Both the position numbers and the translations under genes were made by a program. The notes beneath the pieces were generated by a model that was not told where the DNA came from, did not search any database, and saw nothing but the letters and a program-made list of their open reading frames with translations. 64,000 bases of DNA from Alteribacillus bidgolensis (GTDB lineage: Bacteria > Bacillota > Bacilli > Bacillales > Marinococcaceae). Positions 17,075 to 26,200 of the stretch are shown piece after piece. The DNA lies in the NCBI RefSeq assembly GCF_002886255.1, contig NZ_KZ614149.1, positions 2,232,001 to 2,296,000 on the forward strand. The letters run 5' to 3'. Numbering within the stretch: the first letter of the stretch is position 1; each line of letters starts with the position of its first letter.

Positions 17075-18484
17075 TCAAGCATAACGATTTTTTAATATAT
17101 CTGATAAAACGTCTCTCATCATTTCAGGCATGAAGTATTTTTTCTTGCTGCATTGAGCAAGTCCTGGATAAAGTGGACCAAATGTAAACATATCTACAGT
17201 CGCTAATTTATAAATTTTCGTCGCTTCTAATGACTCACCCTGGATCAAAATATTTTTAATGTACGGGGTCGTTTTTGATTCATCAAGTTCTACGGTCATC
17301 CCAGCAAAAGCCATTCTTCCCAGTTTTTCCCCTCTAAATCCTAAACCTTTTAAAGGCAGATGAATCATTTTTTCCGTAAAAGCTGCAGCTATCGTTTCCT
17401 TTAATACGGAGCCCTTCACGTGAACAAGACAAGGATTAATGGGGTGAGGACAAAGCCGGTGCAAATCCTTACGAGTGACATTGCCAGATTCTAAAGATCC
17501 TAACAATAGACCAGAGTTTAACATAGAAATCTCCGCCCCGCACCACTCTTTCAGCCCTTCAGCGAGCAAATCAGCAAATGGGGAGGGCAGTGTCCAGGAG
17601 ATGGACAGGGGTTCTGGTATAGCTGCAATAGGTTCTTCTAAAATCTTGTCTGCCTTTTCTTCAAGGCGCCCTAACAATCCCTCGGTTTCTTGGGCTGGCT
17701 CTTCCTTACTGACATCCTCTGCAGCTCCCTCTTTTTTTATCACTTTCCTCGTATTTTTATCAAATAAAAGTTGCACCTGGCCGACATAATAACTGTTCTT
17801 TCCGCACTGAGCAACCAGTGTATCATTTATTAAAATGGACGATTTTAGCAAATGATGTGTATGTGCACCTAAAATGACATCGATTTCTTGAAATTGTTTT
17901 GCTATTTCTTCATCTTTCGGATAACCCAAATGCGATAAAAACACGACAATATCAGCGTTCGGTTTCACTTCTGCAAGTAAAGCTGGCAGGATTTCCAGTG
18001 GATCTTTTATAACCCATCCGAGCTCTTTATATAATGGGTAGAAAGGAATTGTCATACCGATCAACCCAATTCGAATGCCTTCTTTTGTTTCTATAATGTC
18101 AAATGGCTCTGCCCATTCGGGACGGAGGTTTTCTTTATCATAAAATAAATTAGCAAGCAAAACCTTAAACTGAGCATGTTCATACAAAGAATCTAACTCA
18201 CCTTTGGAAAGAGTAATTCCCTCATTATTTCCAATTGTCACATGGTGGATTCCAGCTTCATTCAACAGTTCTACATTTCCTTTTCCGCGTGTTGCTTCGG
18301 TTATAGGATGAACGCGATCAGCGTGATCTCCAATATCTAGAAACAATGCTGTTTCATCTTTCTTTTTATGAAATTGCCTCCGTGTATTTATGTAAGAAAC
18401 AGCGGACGGCCACTGCTGCAAGTTGCTATGAAGATCATTCGTGTGGTAAATATAAATAGGTATCAATGAAGACAATGATTGCAC
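17075..18484 (-). CDS. yunD: Metallophosphoesterase / 5'-nucleotidase-like YunD
   Basis: A 469-residue two-domain protein without a signal peptide, so cytosolic. The N-terminal calcineurin-like domain shows 'YHTNDLHSNL', 'FLDIGDHAD', 'IGNNEG' (the family's GNHE motif with Asn for His) and 'LGAHTHH'; the C-terminal half is a 5_nucleotid_C domain with 'MLNSGLLLGSL'. The family hydrolyses nucleotides or UDP-sugars; the physiological substrate is unknown. The GTG start at 18484 sits almost on its ribosome site; a TTG at 18475 or 18466 is as likely. Confidence 0.88.
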   Translation of the reverse strand: MQSLSSLIPIYIYHTNDLHSNLQQWPSAVSYINTRRQFHKKKDETALFLDIGDHADRVHPITEATRGKGNVELLNEAGIHHVTIGNNEGITLSKGELDSLYEHAQFKVLLANLFYDKENLRPEWAEPFDIIETKEGIRIGLIGMTIPFYPLYKELGWVIKDPLEILPALLAEVKPNADIVVFLSHLGYPKDEEIAKQFQEIDVILGAHTHHLLKSSILINDTLVAQCGKNSYYVGQVQLLFDKNTRKVIKKEGAAEDVSKEEPAQETEGLLGRLEEKADKILEEPIAAIPEPLSISWTLPSPFADLLAEGLKEWCGAEISMLNSGLLLGSLESGNVTRKDLHRLCPHPINPCLVHVKGSVLKETIAAAFTEKMIHLPLKGLGFRGEKLGRMAFAGMTVELDESKTTPYIKNILIQGESLEATKIYKLATVDMFTFGPLYPGLAQCSKKKYFMPEMMRDVLSDILKNRYA

Positions 18485-18514
18485 CGCCTTTTAAAATTCT
18501 ATCATGTGTTCGTA

Positions 18515-19339
18515 TTACAACCCGGTAAAACCTTGCCACATTAACCTTAAACCAATCACAATTAAAAAAATTCTTAGAATCGTTACAAGGGTATCACTTT
18601 TTAATTTACGGTTAATTTCTGCACCAATTTTAGCACCAATCCATGCGCCTGGTATAAGTGCTAATGCATAAAGCCATTCCACATTTCCAAGGGCAATATG
18701 TGATATTGAACTGACCAATGCAGATAATAACACCATAAACATGGAAGTAGCTACGGCTATATGGGGAGGAAAACCAAATAACAAAATCATAACCGGCACC
18801 ATTAATGATCCTCCTCCGATGCCGAACAATCCGGAAAACATACCAACACAAAAAGATATAACAATAGCTACAAAAGGAGTGAATCCATATTCAATTTCCA
18901 ATCCGGCTTCGGTCTGGTATGTTCTCCTAATCCCTTTTCCTTTTATGGATAATGGCTTTAATTTATTTCGAATAAGCAGAATAAAAGAAACCAAAATAAC
19001 AAACATACCAAAAAAAATAAGAAAAGGACCTACTTCTAAATCTTTATTTAACCATACGCCAAATAGCGCTCCTGGACCACTCCCAATAAAAAAGATACCT
19101 CCAGCCATATAGTCCACTGTTTTTTGTTTCATATATGAAAGCGTAGAAGATAATCCGGTAAAAATCATAATTAAAAGCGAGGTTCCGACTGCCGTCTGCG
19201 GTGTAACGTCTGCAAAGAATGGACTTAGTACACTAAATATCATTAAAGCGGGTACAACGATAATTCCTCCGCCTAACCCCATTAAACTCCCAAGCGCACC
19301 AGCAGCAAGACCGGTTAAAAACAACACTGCCCAAACCAT
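18515..19339 (-). CDS. yunE: TSUP/TauE-SafE family permease YunE
   Basis: A 274-residue membrane protein with seven to eight hydrophobic helices in two repeats; both carry the TSUP glycine motif ('GSLMGLGGGIIVVPAL' and 'GLFGIGGGSLMVPVM'). The family exports or imports sulfur-containing organic anions such as sulfite or sulfonates; direction and substrate are not readable here. The ATG at 19339 has AAAGAGGG at proper spacing; a TTG 18 nt upstream has none. Confidence 0.9.
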   Translation of the reverse strand: MVWAVLFLTGLAAGALGSLMGLGGGIIVVPALMIFSVLSPFFADVTPQTAVGTSLLIMIFTGLSSTLSYMKQKTVDYMAGGIFFIGSGPGALFGVWLNKDLEVGPFLIFFGMFVILVSFILLIRNKLKPLSIKGKGIRRTYQTEAGLEIEYGFTPFVAIVISFCVGMFSGLFGIGGGSLMVPVMILLFGFPPHIAVATSMFMVLLSALVSSISHIALGNVEWLYALALIPGAWIGAKIGAEINRKLKSDTLVTILRIFLIVIGLRLMWQGFTGL

Positions 19340-19430
19340 ACTAACCCTCTTTCCCAATGCTTACAACATCCGCTTAAAACTTATTTACAGTTTTTGTTAA
19401 TATCTATTTTGCGGCTATCTTTCTATTCTA

Positions 19431-20294
19431 CTATGATTCCGTATCATCAAACAACGACAATTGCTGTGGGGCCAGACCTTCATAGGTGATGTCAGCTGCA
19501 TGTAAAAACGTTTTTGCATTCGATGCGGCATGTCCTCCAGAATTGTTATTGAAAATAAAATATATATTGTTCGTTTCTTTTTCTAAAACTCGCACATGAT
19601 TTACCCATTCTTCTATTTCGGCTCTTGAATAGTCATATAGATAACGAACACTTCTCCAATTTTGTCCTTGTACTGGTCGTTTCCATGCTTCTTTATTTCT
19701 GCCATGAAGCCTAACCAGTGTTTTTTGATGATCTGTTGCCCGTAAAATGACAGGGACTGATCCCTCTTCTACTTGAGGCTCATCACATATGCTGTGAATC
19801 CACTGTTCTTTCTCCATAAATTCCAATGTTTTTTCTTTATAGTTGTCTGAGAACCAGGATTGGTGGCGAAATTCTAGTGCACAGGGAAAATCGGCCAGCT
19901 TTTCTCTAACATAACGAAGATAATCTACGTTTTCTTTATTACACTCAAACCAGGGTGGAAACTGACACAATATCAAACCTAATTTTCCTGACTCTGTAAC
20001 CGGTTTTAAAGAAGCTGTGTACGCTGCAAACATCTCTTCTTTTGAAGAAAAAGGAATCTCTCCTCTTTGATGGCCAGTAATGCCTTGGTACGCTTTCACG
20101 ATAAAAGAAAATCGTTCCGGGGTTTGGGTTACCCATTTTTCATAATTTTTTACAGGCTGCACTGCATAAAAGGCGGAATCCACTTCTACCGTAGGAAAAT
20201 GACTGCTGTATGTTTCTAATTTTTCCGTCTGGCGAGTTCCAGGAGGGTACAATAACTCATGGTCCCGCCAGCCTGTTAAACCAACGTAAATCAT
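19431..20294 (-). CDS. yunF: DUF72 family protein YunF
   Basis: A 287-residue TIM-barrel DUF72 protein starting 'MIYVGLTGWRDHELLYPPGT', with 'VEVDSAFYAVQP', 'LEFRHQSWF' and 'IYFIFNNNSGGHAASNA'. The family (YecE/YunF) has endonuclease-IV-like fold but unknown activity. The ATG at 20294 has AAAGGAGGAG; the frame reaching 20402 runs through the suf terminator and is rejected. Confidence 0.9.
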   Translation of the reverse strand: MIYVGLTGWRDHELLYPPGTRQTEKLETYSSHFPTVEVDSAFYAVQPVKNYEKWVTQTPERFSFIVKAYQGITGHQRGEIPFSSKEEMFAAYTASLKPVTESGKLGLILCQFPPWFECNKENVDYLRYVREKLADFPCALEFRHQSWFSDNYKEKTLEFMEKEQWIHSICDEPQVEEGSVPVILRATDHQKTLVRLHGRNKEAWKRPVQGQNWRSVRYLYDYSRAEIEEWVNHVRVLEKETNNIYFIFNNNSGGHAASNAKTFLHAADITYEGLAPQQLSLFDDTES

Positions 20295-20315
20295 CGGCTG
20301 CTCCTCCTTTACGTG

Positions 20316-20346
20316 AAAAAGCGAACCCAGCTGAGGGGTTCGCTTT
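20316..20346 (-). terminator. Terminator of the suf operon
   Basis: AAAGCGAACCC pairs with GGGTTCGCTTT and is followed by five T on the minus strand. It lies 30 bp after sufB and directly before the yunF ribosome site. Confidence 0.88.
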
Positions 20347-20376
20347 AAAGGTAACAATATTGGAGTTTCTGGAAAA

Positions 20377-21774
20377 TTAACCGATCGAACCTTCCATTTC
20401 AAAACGGATCAAACGGTTCATTTCCACCGCATATTCCATTGGAAGCTCTTTCGTGAATGGTTCAATAAAGCCCATTACGATCATTTCAGTCGCTTCTTCT
20501 TCTGAAACACCGCGGCTCATCAAATAGAAGAGCTGTTCCTCAGAAACTTTAGATACGGTAGCCTCGTGCTCCAGTGTAATGTTATTGTTCATGATTTCGT
20601 TGTACGGAATCGTATCAGACGTAGATTCATTATCCATAATCAATGTGTCACATTCGACTTTTGAATAAGAACCTTCTGCTTTACGCCCAAAATGAGAAAT
20701 ACCACGGTACGTTACTTTACCACCATGTTTTGAAATGGATTTAGAAACAATGGTAGATGAGCAGTTTGGCGCAAGATGCATCACTTTTGCCCCGGCATCC
20801 TGATGCTGATTTTTCCCTGCGATTGCAATGGAAAGAATAGTACCTTTAGCGCCAGGTCCACGCATAATAACAGAAGGGTATTTCATCGTAAGTTTTGAAC
20901 CAATGTTGCCGTCTACCCATTCCATCGTTGCACCTTCATCTGCTACTGCACGTTTAGTAACAAGGTTATAAATGTTAGGCGCCCAGTTCTGAATGGTGGT
21001 GTAACGGCAGTATGCGTTTTTCTTAACGATAATTTCGACTACCGCACTGTGAAGAGAGTCTGTTGAATAAACCGGTGCAGTACATCCTTCCACATAGTGA
21101 ACGGAACTATCTTCATCTGCAATGATAAGCGTACGCTCAAATTGTCCCATGTTCTCTGAGTTAATACGGAAATATGCTTGCAGCGGCGTGTCCGTTTTCA
21201 CACCTTTTGGCACATAGATAAACGAACCGCCAGACCAAACAGCAGAGTTTAATGCAGAGAACTTATTATCAGATGGCGGAATCACTTTTCCAAAATGCTC
21301 ACGGAAAATGTCTTCATTCTCTTTTAACGCTGTGTCTGTGTCTTTAAACACAATGCCTTGTTTCTCAAGGTCTTCTTGCATGTTGTGATAAACAACTTCA
21401 GATTCATACTGAGCAGAAACACCAGCAAGATATTTTTGTTCCGCTTCTGGAATACCTAGTTTATCGAAGGTATTCTTAATTTCTTCCGGTACTTCATCCC
21501 AAGATTTCTCAGAACGTTCGGAAGGTTTTACATAGTAAGTGATATCATCAAAAATGAGTCCTGTCAGATCCCCGCCCCACTGCGGCATTGGCATCTTATA
21601 AAATTGTTCCAATGACTTGAGACGGAAGTTTAACATCCATTCTGGTTCTTCTTTCATGTTAGAAATTTCTCTAACAACGTTTTCCGTCAAACCACGCTCC
21701 GAACGAAAAATAGAAACGTCTTTATCATGAAACCCGTATTGGTATTCACCGATTTCCGGCATTTTCTTAGCCAT
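20377..21774 (-). CDS. sufB: Fe-S cluster assembly scaffold SufB
   Basis: 465-residue core scaffold that, with SufC and SufD, assembles Fe-S clusters in the SufBC2D complex. Typical segments are 'YGFHDKDVSIFRSERGLTENVVREIS', 'FIYVPKGVKTDTPLQAYFRIN', 'YVEGCTAP' and the C-terminal 'LMSRGVSEEEATEMIVMGFIEPF'. Last gene of sufC-D-S-U-B, separated from sufU by a 133-bp gap with a stem-loop that may tune its expression. Ribosome site AAAGGAGG. Confidence 0.97.
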   Translation of the reverse strand: MAKKMPEIGEYQYGFHDKDVSIFRSERGLTENVVREISNMKEEPEWMLNFRLKSLEQFYKMPMPQWGGDLTGLIFDDITYYVKPSERSEKSWDEVPEEIKNTFDKLGIPEAEQKYLAGVSAQYESEVVYHNMQEDLEKQGIVFKDTDTALKENEDIFREHFGKVIPPSDNKFSALNSAVWSGGSFIYVPKGVKTDTPLQAYFRINSENMGQFERTLIIADEDSSVHYVEGCTAPVYSTDSLHSAVVEIIVKKNAYCRYTTIQNWAPNIYNLVTKRAVADEGATMEWVDGNIGSKLTMKYPSVIMRGPGAKGTILSIAIAGKNQHQDAGAKVMHLAPNCSSTIVSKSISKHGGKVTYRGISHFGRKAEGSYSKVECDTLIMDNESTSDTIPYNEIMNNNITLEHEATVSKVSEEQLFYLMSRGVSEEEATEMIVMGFIEPFTKELPMEYAVEMNRLIRFEMEGSIG

Positions 21775-21800
21775 GCGGGTAACCTCCTTTTAGGAAAATA

Positions 21801-21846
21801 GAGAGAACGTCTTGAAGATCTCCTTCAAGAATTGTTTCTCTTTTTA
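21801..21846 (-). promoter_or_regulatory. Stem-loop between sufU and sufB
   Basis: CTTGAAG (21811-21817) pairs with CTTCAAG (21823-21829), with an outer GAGAAA/TTCTC extension. No long T run follows, so it is more likely an mRNA processing or stabilising element than a full terminator. Confidence 0.4.
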
Positions 21847-21907
21847 TTATAGGGCCTCCTTTCTCTAAAAAGAAAGGGGGGTAAGGAACATTTCTTTGGC
21901 AGATTAT

Positions 21908-22345
21908 TTATTCCTCTTCGTTGAGTCCTTTTTCCATTGCCTTCCATGCCAGTGTAGCACATTTAATTCGGGCTGGAAACTTTGTTACTCCTTGAAGGGC
22001 TTCAATGTCACCTAGGTCGTATTTCTCTTCATACTCTTGACCTTGCATCATACTCGAAAAAATCCCGGCCATTTCCAGGGCTTCCTCAACCGTACGGCCT
22101 TTCACAGCATCGGTCATCATGGAAGCGGAAGACAAGCTGATTGAGCAGCCTTCCCCGACAAATTTTGCCTCAGAAATTTTATTGTCTTCTACTTTTAATT
22201 GCAATTGAATTCTGTCGCCGCAAGTTGGATTATTCATATTTACATGCAGCGTCTCACCTTCAAGCTCTCCTCGGTTTCTTGGATTTTTATAATGATCCAT
22301 GATTACTTGACGGTAAAGAGTATCTAGATTGCTATGCAAAGACAT
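21908..22345 (-). CDS. sufU: SufU zinc-dependent sulfurtransferase
   Basis: 145-residue IscU-like protein that accepts persulfide sulfur from SufS. Zinc ligands are all present: C42, D44 ('TCGDRI'), C67 ('EGCSIS') and C129 ('IKCATL'), the Gram-positive SufU pattern. The ATG at 22345 is preferred over TTG/GTG codons at 22351 and 22348 because AAGGAG lies 10 nt upstream. It overlaps the sufS 3' end by 14 nt, consistent with coupled production of the SufS-SufU pair. Confidence 0.95.
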   Translation of the reverse strand: MSLHSNLDTLYRQVIMDHYKNPRNRGELEGETLHVNMNNPTCGDRIQLQLKVEDNKISEAKFVGEGCSISLSSASMMTDAVKGRTVEEALEMAGIFSSMMQGQEYEEKYDLGDIEALQGVTKFPARIKCATLAWKAMEKGLNEEE

Positions 22346-23555
22346 CACCAAAATACTCCTTTGTTTTTATTAAGCCTTCTGTTAGGGCATCAATATCTTC
22401 GGTTGTATTGTAAATATAAAAACTAGCCCGGGCTGTTGCTGCCACGTTCAGCCATTTCATTAAAGGCTGTGCACAATGGTGGCCGGCCCGCACAGCAATA
22501 CCTTCTGCATCCAGTACAGTCGCCACATCATGCGGGTGGACATCATCTATATTGAAAGTGATAAGACCAGCTCGTTTCTCCGGTCCATAAATATGAAAAC
22601 CATCCACTTCTTTTAATTTATTGACTGCATATTCAGCTAGCTTTGTTTCATGGGCTTCAATATTGTCCATTCCTACATCTTCAAGGAAGTCTATGGCAGC
22701 GCCAAGGCCAATTGCGCCTGCAATAATCGGCGTTCCGCCTTCAAACTTCCATGGCAGCTCTTTCCACGTAGAATCATACAGGTCGACAAAATCGATCATT
22801 TCTCCGCCGAATTCAACAGGCTCCATCTTTTCTAATAGATGTTTTTTTCCATAAAGCACACCTATTCCTGTAGGTCCTCCCATTTTATGGCCGGAGAATG
22901 TGTAAAAGTCACAATCGAGTTCTTGCACATCTACTTTCATATGGGGTGCGCCTTGTGCTCCATCTACAAGGACTACAGCACCGTTTTCATGAGCCAGCCG
23001 GGTAATATCTTTGATTGGGTTTATTGTCCCCATTACATTAGAAACATGAGTAACTGCTACAATTTTAGTGTTTGATGTAATGGTGTTTTTTATATCTGCT
23101 ATAGATAAAGATCCGTCTTCTTGCAATGGGATATATTTCAACTCTGCACCGGTGGCTTTAGCCATTTGCTGCCAAGGGATGAGATTACTATGATGTTCCA
23201 TTGGTGTTATAACAATCTCATCACCTTCTTGCAAGTTGCTTCTTCCATAGCTTTGCGCTACTGTGTTGATTGCCGTTGTTGTTCCTCTTGTAAACACCAC
23301 TTCCTGCATACTTGAAGCATGAATAAAGGAGCGGACTTTTTCTCGTGCTCCTTCATATTCATCTGTCGCCAAACTGCCAAGTGTATGCACACCTCGGTGT
23401 ACATTGGAATTATAACGCCGATAATAGTCATCAAGCTTTTCAATAACTTTTGCAGGCTTTTGAGAAGTAGCGGCGCTGTCTAAATAGACGAGCGGGTGGC
23501 CATTGACTTCTTGGTGCAAAATAGGAAACTGTTTGCGAATTTCCTGTACATCCAT
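22332..23555 (-). CDS. sufS: Cysteine desulfurase SufS
   Basis: PLP enzyme of 407 residues that removes sulfur from cysteine and passes it to SufU. The PLP lysine is in 'FSGHKMGGPTGIGVLYG' and the catalytic cysteine in 'VRAGHHCAQPLM'; the N-terminal 'YLDSAATSQKP' and 'RGVHTLGSLATDEYEGAR' are standard for group II desulfurases. Adjacent start/stop with sufD (shared nucleotide 23555) and overlap with sufU show tight operon packing. Confidence 0.97.
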   Translation of the reverse strand: MDVQEIRKQFPILHQEVNGHPLVYLDSAATSQKPAKVIEKLDDYYRRYNSNVHRGVHTLGSLATDEYEGAREKVRSFIHASSMQEVVFTRGTTTAINTVAQSYGRSNLQEGDEIVITPMEHHSNLIPWQQMAKATGAELKYIPLQEDGSLSIADIKNTITSNTKIVAVTHVSNVMGTINPIKDITRLAHENGAVVLVDGAQGAPHMKVDVQELDCDFYTFSGHKMGGPTGIGVLYGKKHLLEKMEPVEFGGEMIDFVDLYDSTWKELPWKFEGGTPIIAGAIGLGAAIDFLEDVGMDNIEAHETKLAEYAVNKLKEVDGFHIYGPEKRAGLITFNIDDVHPHDVATVLDAEGIAVRAGHHCAQPLMKWLNVAATARASFYIYNTTEDIDALTEGLIKTKEYFGDVFA

Positions 23556-24868
23556 TAATATACTTTCCTTTCAATAACTTCTGACAGACGGTCTTTAACA
23601 GCCTGGATAGGAAGTTGATTTACAACAGGGGCTAAAAAGCCATGAATAACCAAACGTTCCGCTTCTGTCTTTGAAAGACCGCGACTCATAAGGTAGAACA
23701 TTTGCATTGGATCTATACGCCCAACAGAAGCTGCATGCCCAGCTGTTACATCATCTTCATCAATCAAAAGAATGGGGTTGGCGTCGCCGCGTGCTTTTTC
23801 GCTCAGCATAAGAACACGTTCTGTTTGTTCACCATTTGCTTTTGTAGCACCATGTTCAATTTTTGTAACACCATTGAATATGGAAGAAGCTTTATCTTTC
23901 ATTACACCGTGAGTAAGGATCTGTCCATCTGAATGTTTTCCATGATGAATAATGTGCGTCCAGAAATTTTGGCTTTGATTATCGCGGCCAATGGAAACGG
24001 ATTTGGAGTCAGCATATGAACCATCCCCAGCTAGCACAGTCGTATTGTCAGAAACAGTGTTTCCTTCATTCATCTGCCCAAGAGCCCAATCAATACGACC
24101 GTCTTTTTCTATATAACCCCGGCGGTTTACATAGGTAGTCATTCCTTTTTCAAAATGGTCAACTCCGCCGTAGGAAATTTTGGCACCGTTTCCGGCATAC
24201 ACTTCAGATACAATGTTCGCAACTGAACTTTTTTCTTCATCAAAAGAAACGTAGTTCTCAAGATATGTCACTTCACTGTTATCCTCGGCAGCAACGATAA
24301 CATGGTTAAAAAGAGCCGTTTCTGGGTCTTCCTGCCAATAAATGACTTGTAAAGGTGCTTCCACCTGAACATTTTTCGGCACATACACAAAAGTGCCTCC
24401 ATTTATTAATGCAACGTGTAAAGCAGTTAATTTATGCTCATCAACATTCACTGCTTTCCCCATGAAATATTGTTTCAATAATTCGCTGTGCTCTTTTGCA
24501 GCTGTTTCTATATCACAAAACAGCACGCCTTGTTCTTCTAAACGTTTGCTTACCGAACGATAAACGGGATAGCCGTCACGAAAAACGATTAAGTTTTGCT
24601 CTTCTGTGCTTCGATCAATTAATTTTTGAACATCTTCGTGAAGGCTTTCTACATCACTGATGCTTTCTGATGGAGCAGCAGCATGTTTAAACTCTGTAAA
24701 GTTCCATGTTTTAATATTTGTCTTTTCCGGCTTTGGAAGCTCGAGCTTATCCGCCAGACGGACAGCAGCAAGTCGTTCCTCTGTAAGCCACTCTGGTTCT
24801 CCGCGATTTTGGGAGTACTCTTTTACATATTCTTCATCGTATGTCCACTTTGTATCCACTGACATCAT
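23555..24868 (-). CDS. sufD: Fe-S cluster assembly protein SufD
   Basis: 437-residue SufB paralogue and partner in SufBC2D. Conserved segments are 'LNGGTFVYVPKNVQ'-like 'INGGTFVYVPKNVQVEAPLQ', 'YLENYVSF' and the C-terminal 'LMSRGLSKTEAERLVIHGFLAPV'. Two consecutive ATGs start the gene; the second (24865) is slightly better spaced from GGAGG. 15 bp after sufC. Confidence 0.96.
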   Translation of the reverse strand: MMSVDTKWTYDEEYVKEYSQNRGEPEWLTEERLAAVRLADKLELPKPEKTNIKTWNFTEFKHAAAPSESISDVESLHEDVQKLIDRSTEEQNLIVFRDGYPVYRSVSKRLEEQGVLFCDIETAAKEHSELLKQYFMGKAVNVDEHKLTALHVALINGGTFVYVPKNVQVEAPLQVIYWQEDPETALFNHVIVAAEDNSEVTYLENYVSFDEEKSSVANIVSEVYAGNGAKISYGGVDHFEKGMTTYVNRRGYIEKDGRIDWALGQMNEGNTVSDNTTVLAGDGSYADSKSVSIGRDNQSQNFWTHIIHHGKHSDGQILTHGVMKDKASSIFNGVTKIEHGATKANGEQTERVLMLSEKARGDANPILLIDEDDVTAGHAASVGRIDPMQMFYLMSRGLSKTEAERLVIHGFLAPVVNQLPIQAVKDRLSEVIERKVY

Positions 24869-24883
24869 ATAACCTCCCTGCTA

Positions 24884-25678
24884 TTACACTTCCTGCTCTT
24901 GATCGCCGACTTTTTCGTTTTCAATTCCAAGTTCTTCTTTAATCCAGTCGTAGCCTTCTTCTTCTAATTGCTGTGCCAGCTCTGCTCCACCGGATTTCAC
25001 GATACGTCCTTGCATCATAACGTGAACTTTGTCGGGTTTGATATAATTCAGCAAACGTTGATAGTGAGTAATAATTAAGCAGCCAAAGTCAGGGTTTCTC
25101 ATGTCATTAACCCCTTTAGAAACTACTTTAAGTGCGTCAATATCAAGACCGGAGTCTATTTCATCAAGGATAGCAAATTTTGGTTCGAGCATTAACAGCT
25201 GCAAAATTTCATTTCTTTTCTTTTCCCCGCCTGAAAACCCTTCGTTAAGATAACGTTGAGAAAAGGATTGATCCATTTCTAACGTGTCCATTTTTTCATC
25301 CATTTTTCGAATGAATTTCATTAAAGAAATTTCATCGCCTTCTTCACGTCTTGCATTAATAGCAGAACGCATGAAGTCGGCATTGGTTACTCCGCTGATT
25401 TCGCTTGGGTATTGCATTGCAAGAAACATTCCTGCTTTAGCGCGCTCATCTACTTCCATTTCAAGGACATTTTCCCCGTCGAGGTGCACCGAACCTTGTG
25501 TGATTTCATATTTCGGGTGGCCCATAATAGCAGATGCCAATGTGGATTTACCAGTACCGTTAGGCCCCATGATGGCGTGGATCTCTCCTGTATTTATTTC
25601 TAAATTAAAGTCTTTAATAATTTCTGACCCTTCTATTTCTACGTGAAGATTCTCGATCTTAAGAGTTGAAGCTGCCAT
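24884..25678 (-). CDS. sufC: Fe-S assembly ATPase SufC
   Basis: 264-residue soluble ABC ATPase that drives cluster assembly on SufB-SufD. Walker A 'GPNGTGKST', signature 'FSGGEKKR', Walker B 'AILDEIDSGLD' and switch 'IITHY' are all intact. Its C-terminal tail is acidic. First gene of the operon, with a good promoter about 60 bp upstream. Confidence 0.97.
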   Translation of the reverse strand: MAASTLKIENLHVEIEGSEIIKDFNLEINTGEIHAIMGPNGTGKSTLASAIMGHPKYEITQGSVHLDGENVLEMEVDERAKAGMFLAMQYPSEISGVTNADFMRSAINARREEGDEISLMKFIRKMDEKMDTLEMDQSFSQRYLNEGFSGGEKKRNEILQLLMLEPKFAILDEIDSGLDIDALKVVSKGVNDMRNPDFGCLIITHYQRLLNYIKPDKVHVMMQGRIVKSGGAELAQQLEEEGYDWIKEELGIENEKVGDQEQEV

Positions 25679-25710
25679 GTGAAAATACCTCCATTATCTA
25701 ATATTAAGGG

Positions 25711-25739
25711 ATTCTATGTAGAATCCTCATGATTCTCAA
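25711..25739 (-). promoter_or_regulatory. Promoter of the suf operon with direct TGAGAAT repeats
   Basis: Minus-strand TTGAGA (25739-25734) and TAGAAT (25716-25711) with a 17-bp spacer; five of six matches each. The -35 lies in a pair of TGAGAAT repeats 12 bp apart, which could be a regulator site (loosely Fur-like). Confidence 0.6.
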
Positions 25740-25838
25740 TTTATTCTCATTATTATTTTAAAACAAATCCAATTAAACTTCAAGAAAAGGACCTTTCCTC
25801 GAATAGCATGTAATGCCATTATTTTTTCCTATTTCCTC

Positions 25839-25925
25839 TATAATAATAGTGAAAAAGTAAAAAGAATAAAAGGGGGGACTGCCTAAAGCATTTATCTCTT
25901 CAGGTCAGCCCCCCATTATTTTTAT
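25839..25925. terminator. Isolated G6/C6 hairpin, possible small transcript
   Basis: A TATAAT box at 25839-25844 is followed by a hairpin from GGGGGG (25872-25877) to CCCCCC (25909-25914) and then ATTATTTTT. No good -35 is seen. It may be a bidirectional terminator or the end of a ~75-nt RNA. Nothing else was recognised between 25740 and 25960. Confidence 0.4.
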
Positions 25926-25970
25926 CATCACTTTTCGTATTATAGCAGAATTCCATTCATCTTAAAAGAA

Positions 25971-26008
25971 AAAGAAAACCTGTGAATTTATCTAACAGGT
26001 TTTCTTTT
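25971..26008 (-). terminator. Terminator of the 48-codon gene
   Basis: AAAGAAAACCTGT pairs with ACAGGTTTTCTTT, with T-rich flanks; it starts 9 bp after the stop codon of the small gene. Confidence 0.8.
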
Positions 26009-26016
26009 CACCTTAT

Positions 26017-26163
26017 TTAATATCTGTTGTGAAATTCAGCAGCAATCTGACAACTGATTTTGTATTCCATTTCTCTTGACTGTTCAACTTCCAATCGTTT
26101 TTGCAGGCTGCGGTTATATTCAGCATAACCGAAACCATGGGATTGATGCATAGCTTTTTCCAT
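26017..26163 (-). CDS. Small protein of 48 residues, unknown
   Basis: M-E-K-A-M-H-Q-S-H-G-F-G-Y-A-E-Y followed by a charged helix with 'LEVEQSREMEYKISCQIAAE'; no signal peptide or membrane segment. I do not recognise it. Support as a gene comes from its surroundings: a promoter-like pair at 26265-26292 and its own terminator directly after the stop. The ribosome site is weak (GGGTG close to the ATG; an internal ATG at codon 5 is possible), so translation is not certain and a structured small RNA is an alternative. Confidence 0.5.
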   Translation of the reverse strand: MEKAMHQSHGFGYAEYNRSLQKRLEVEQSREMEYKISCQIAAEFHNRY

Positions 26164-26200
26164 TTCACCCGTATGAGTGTTATTTAGTGTGTGGATAATA

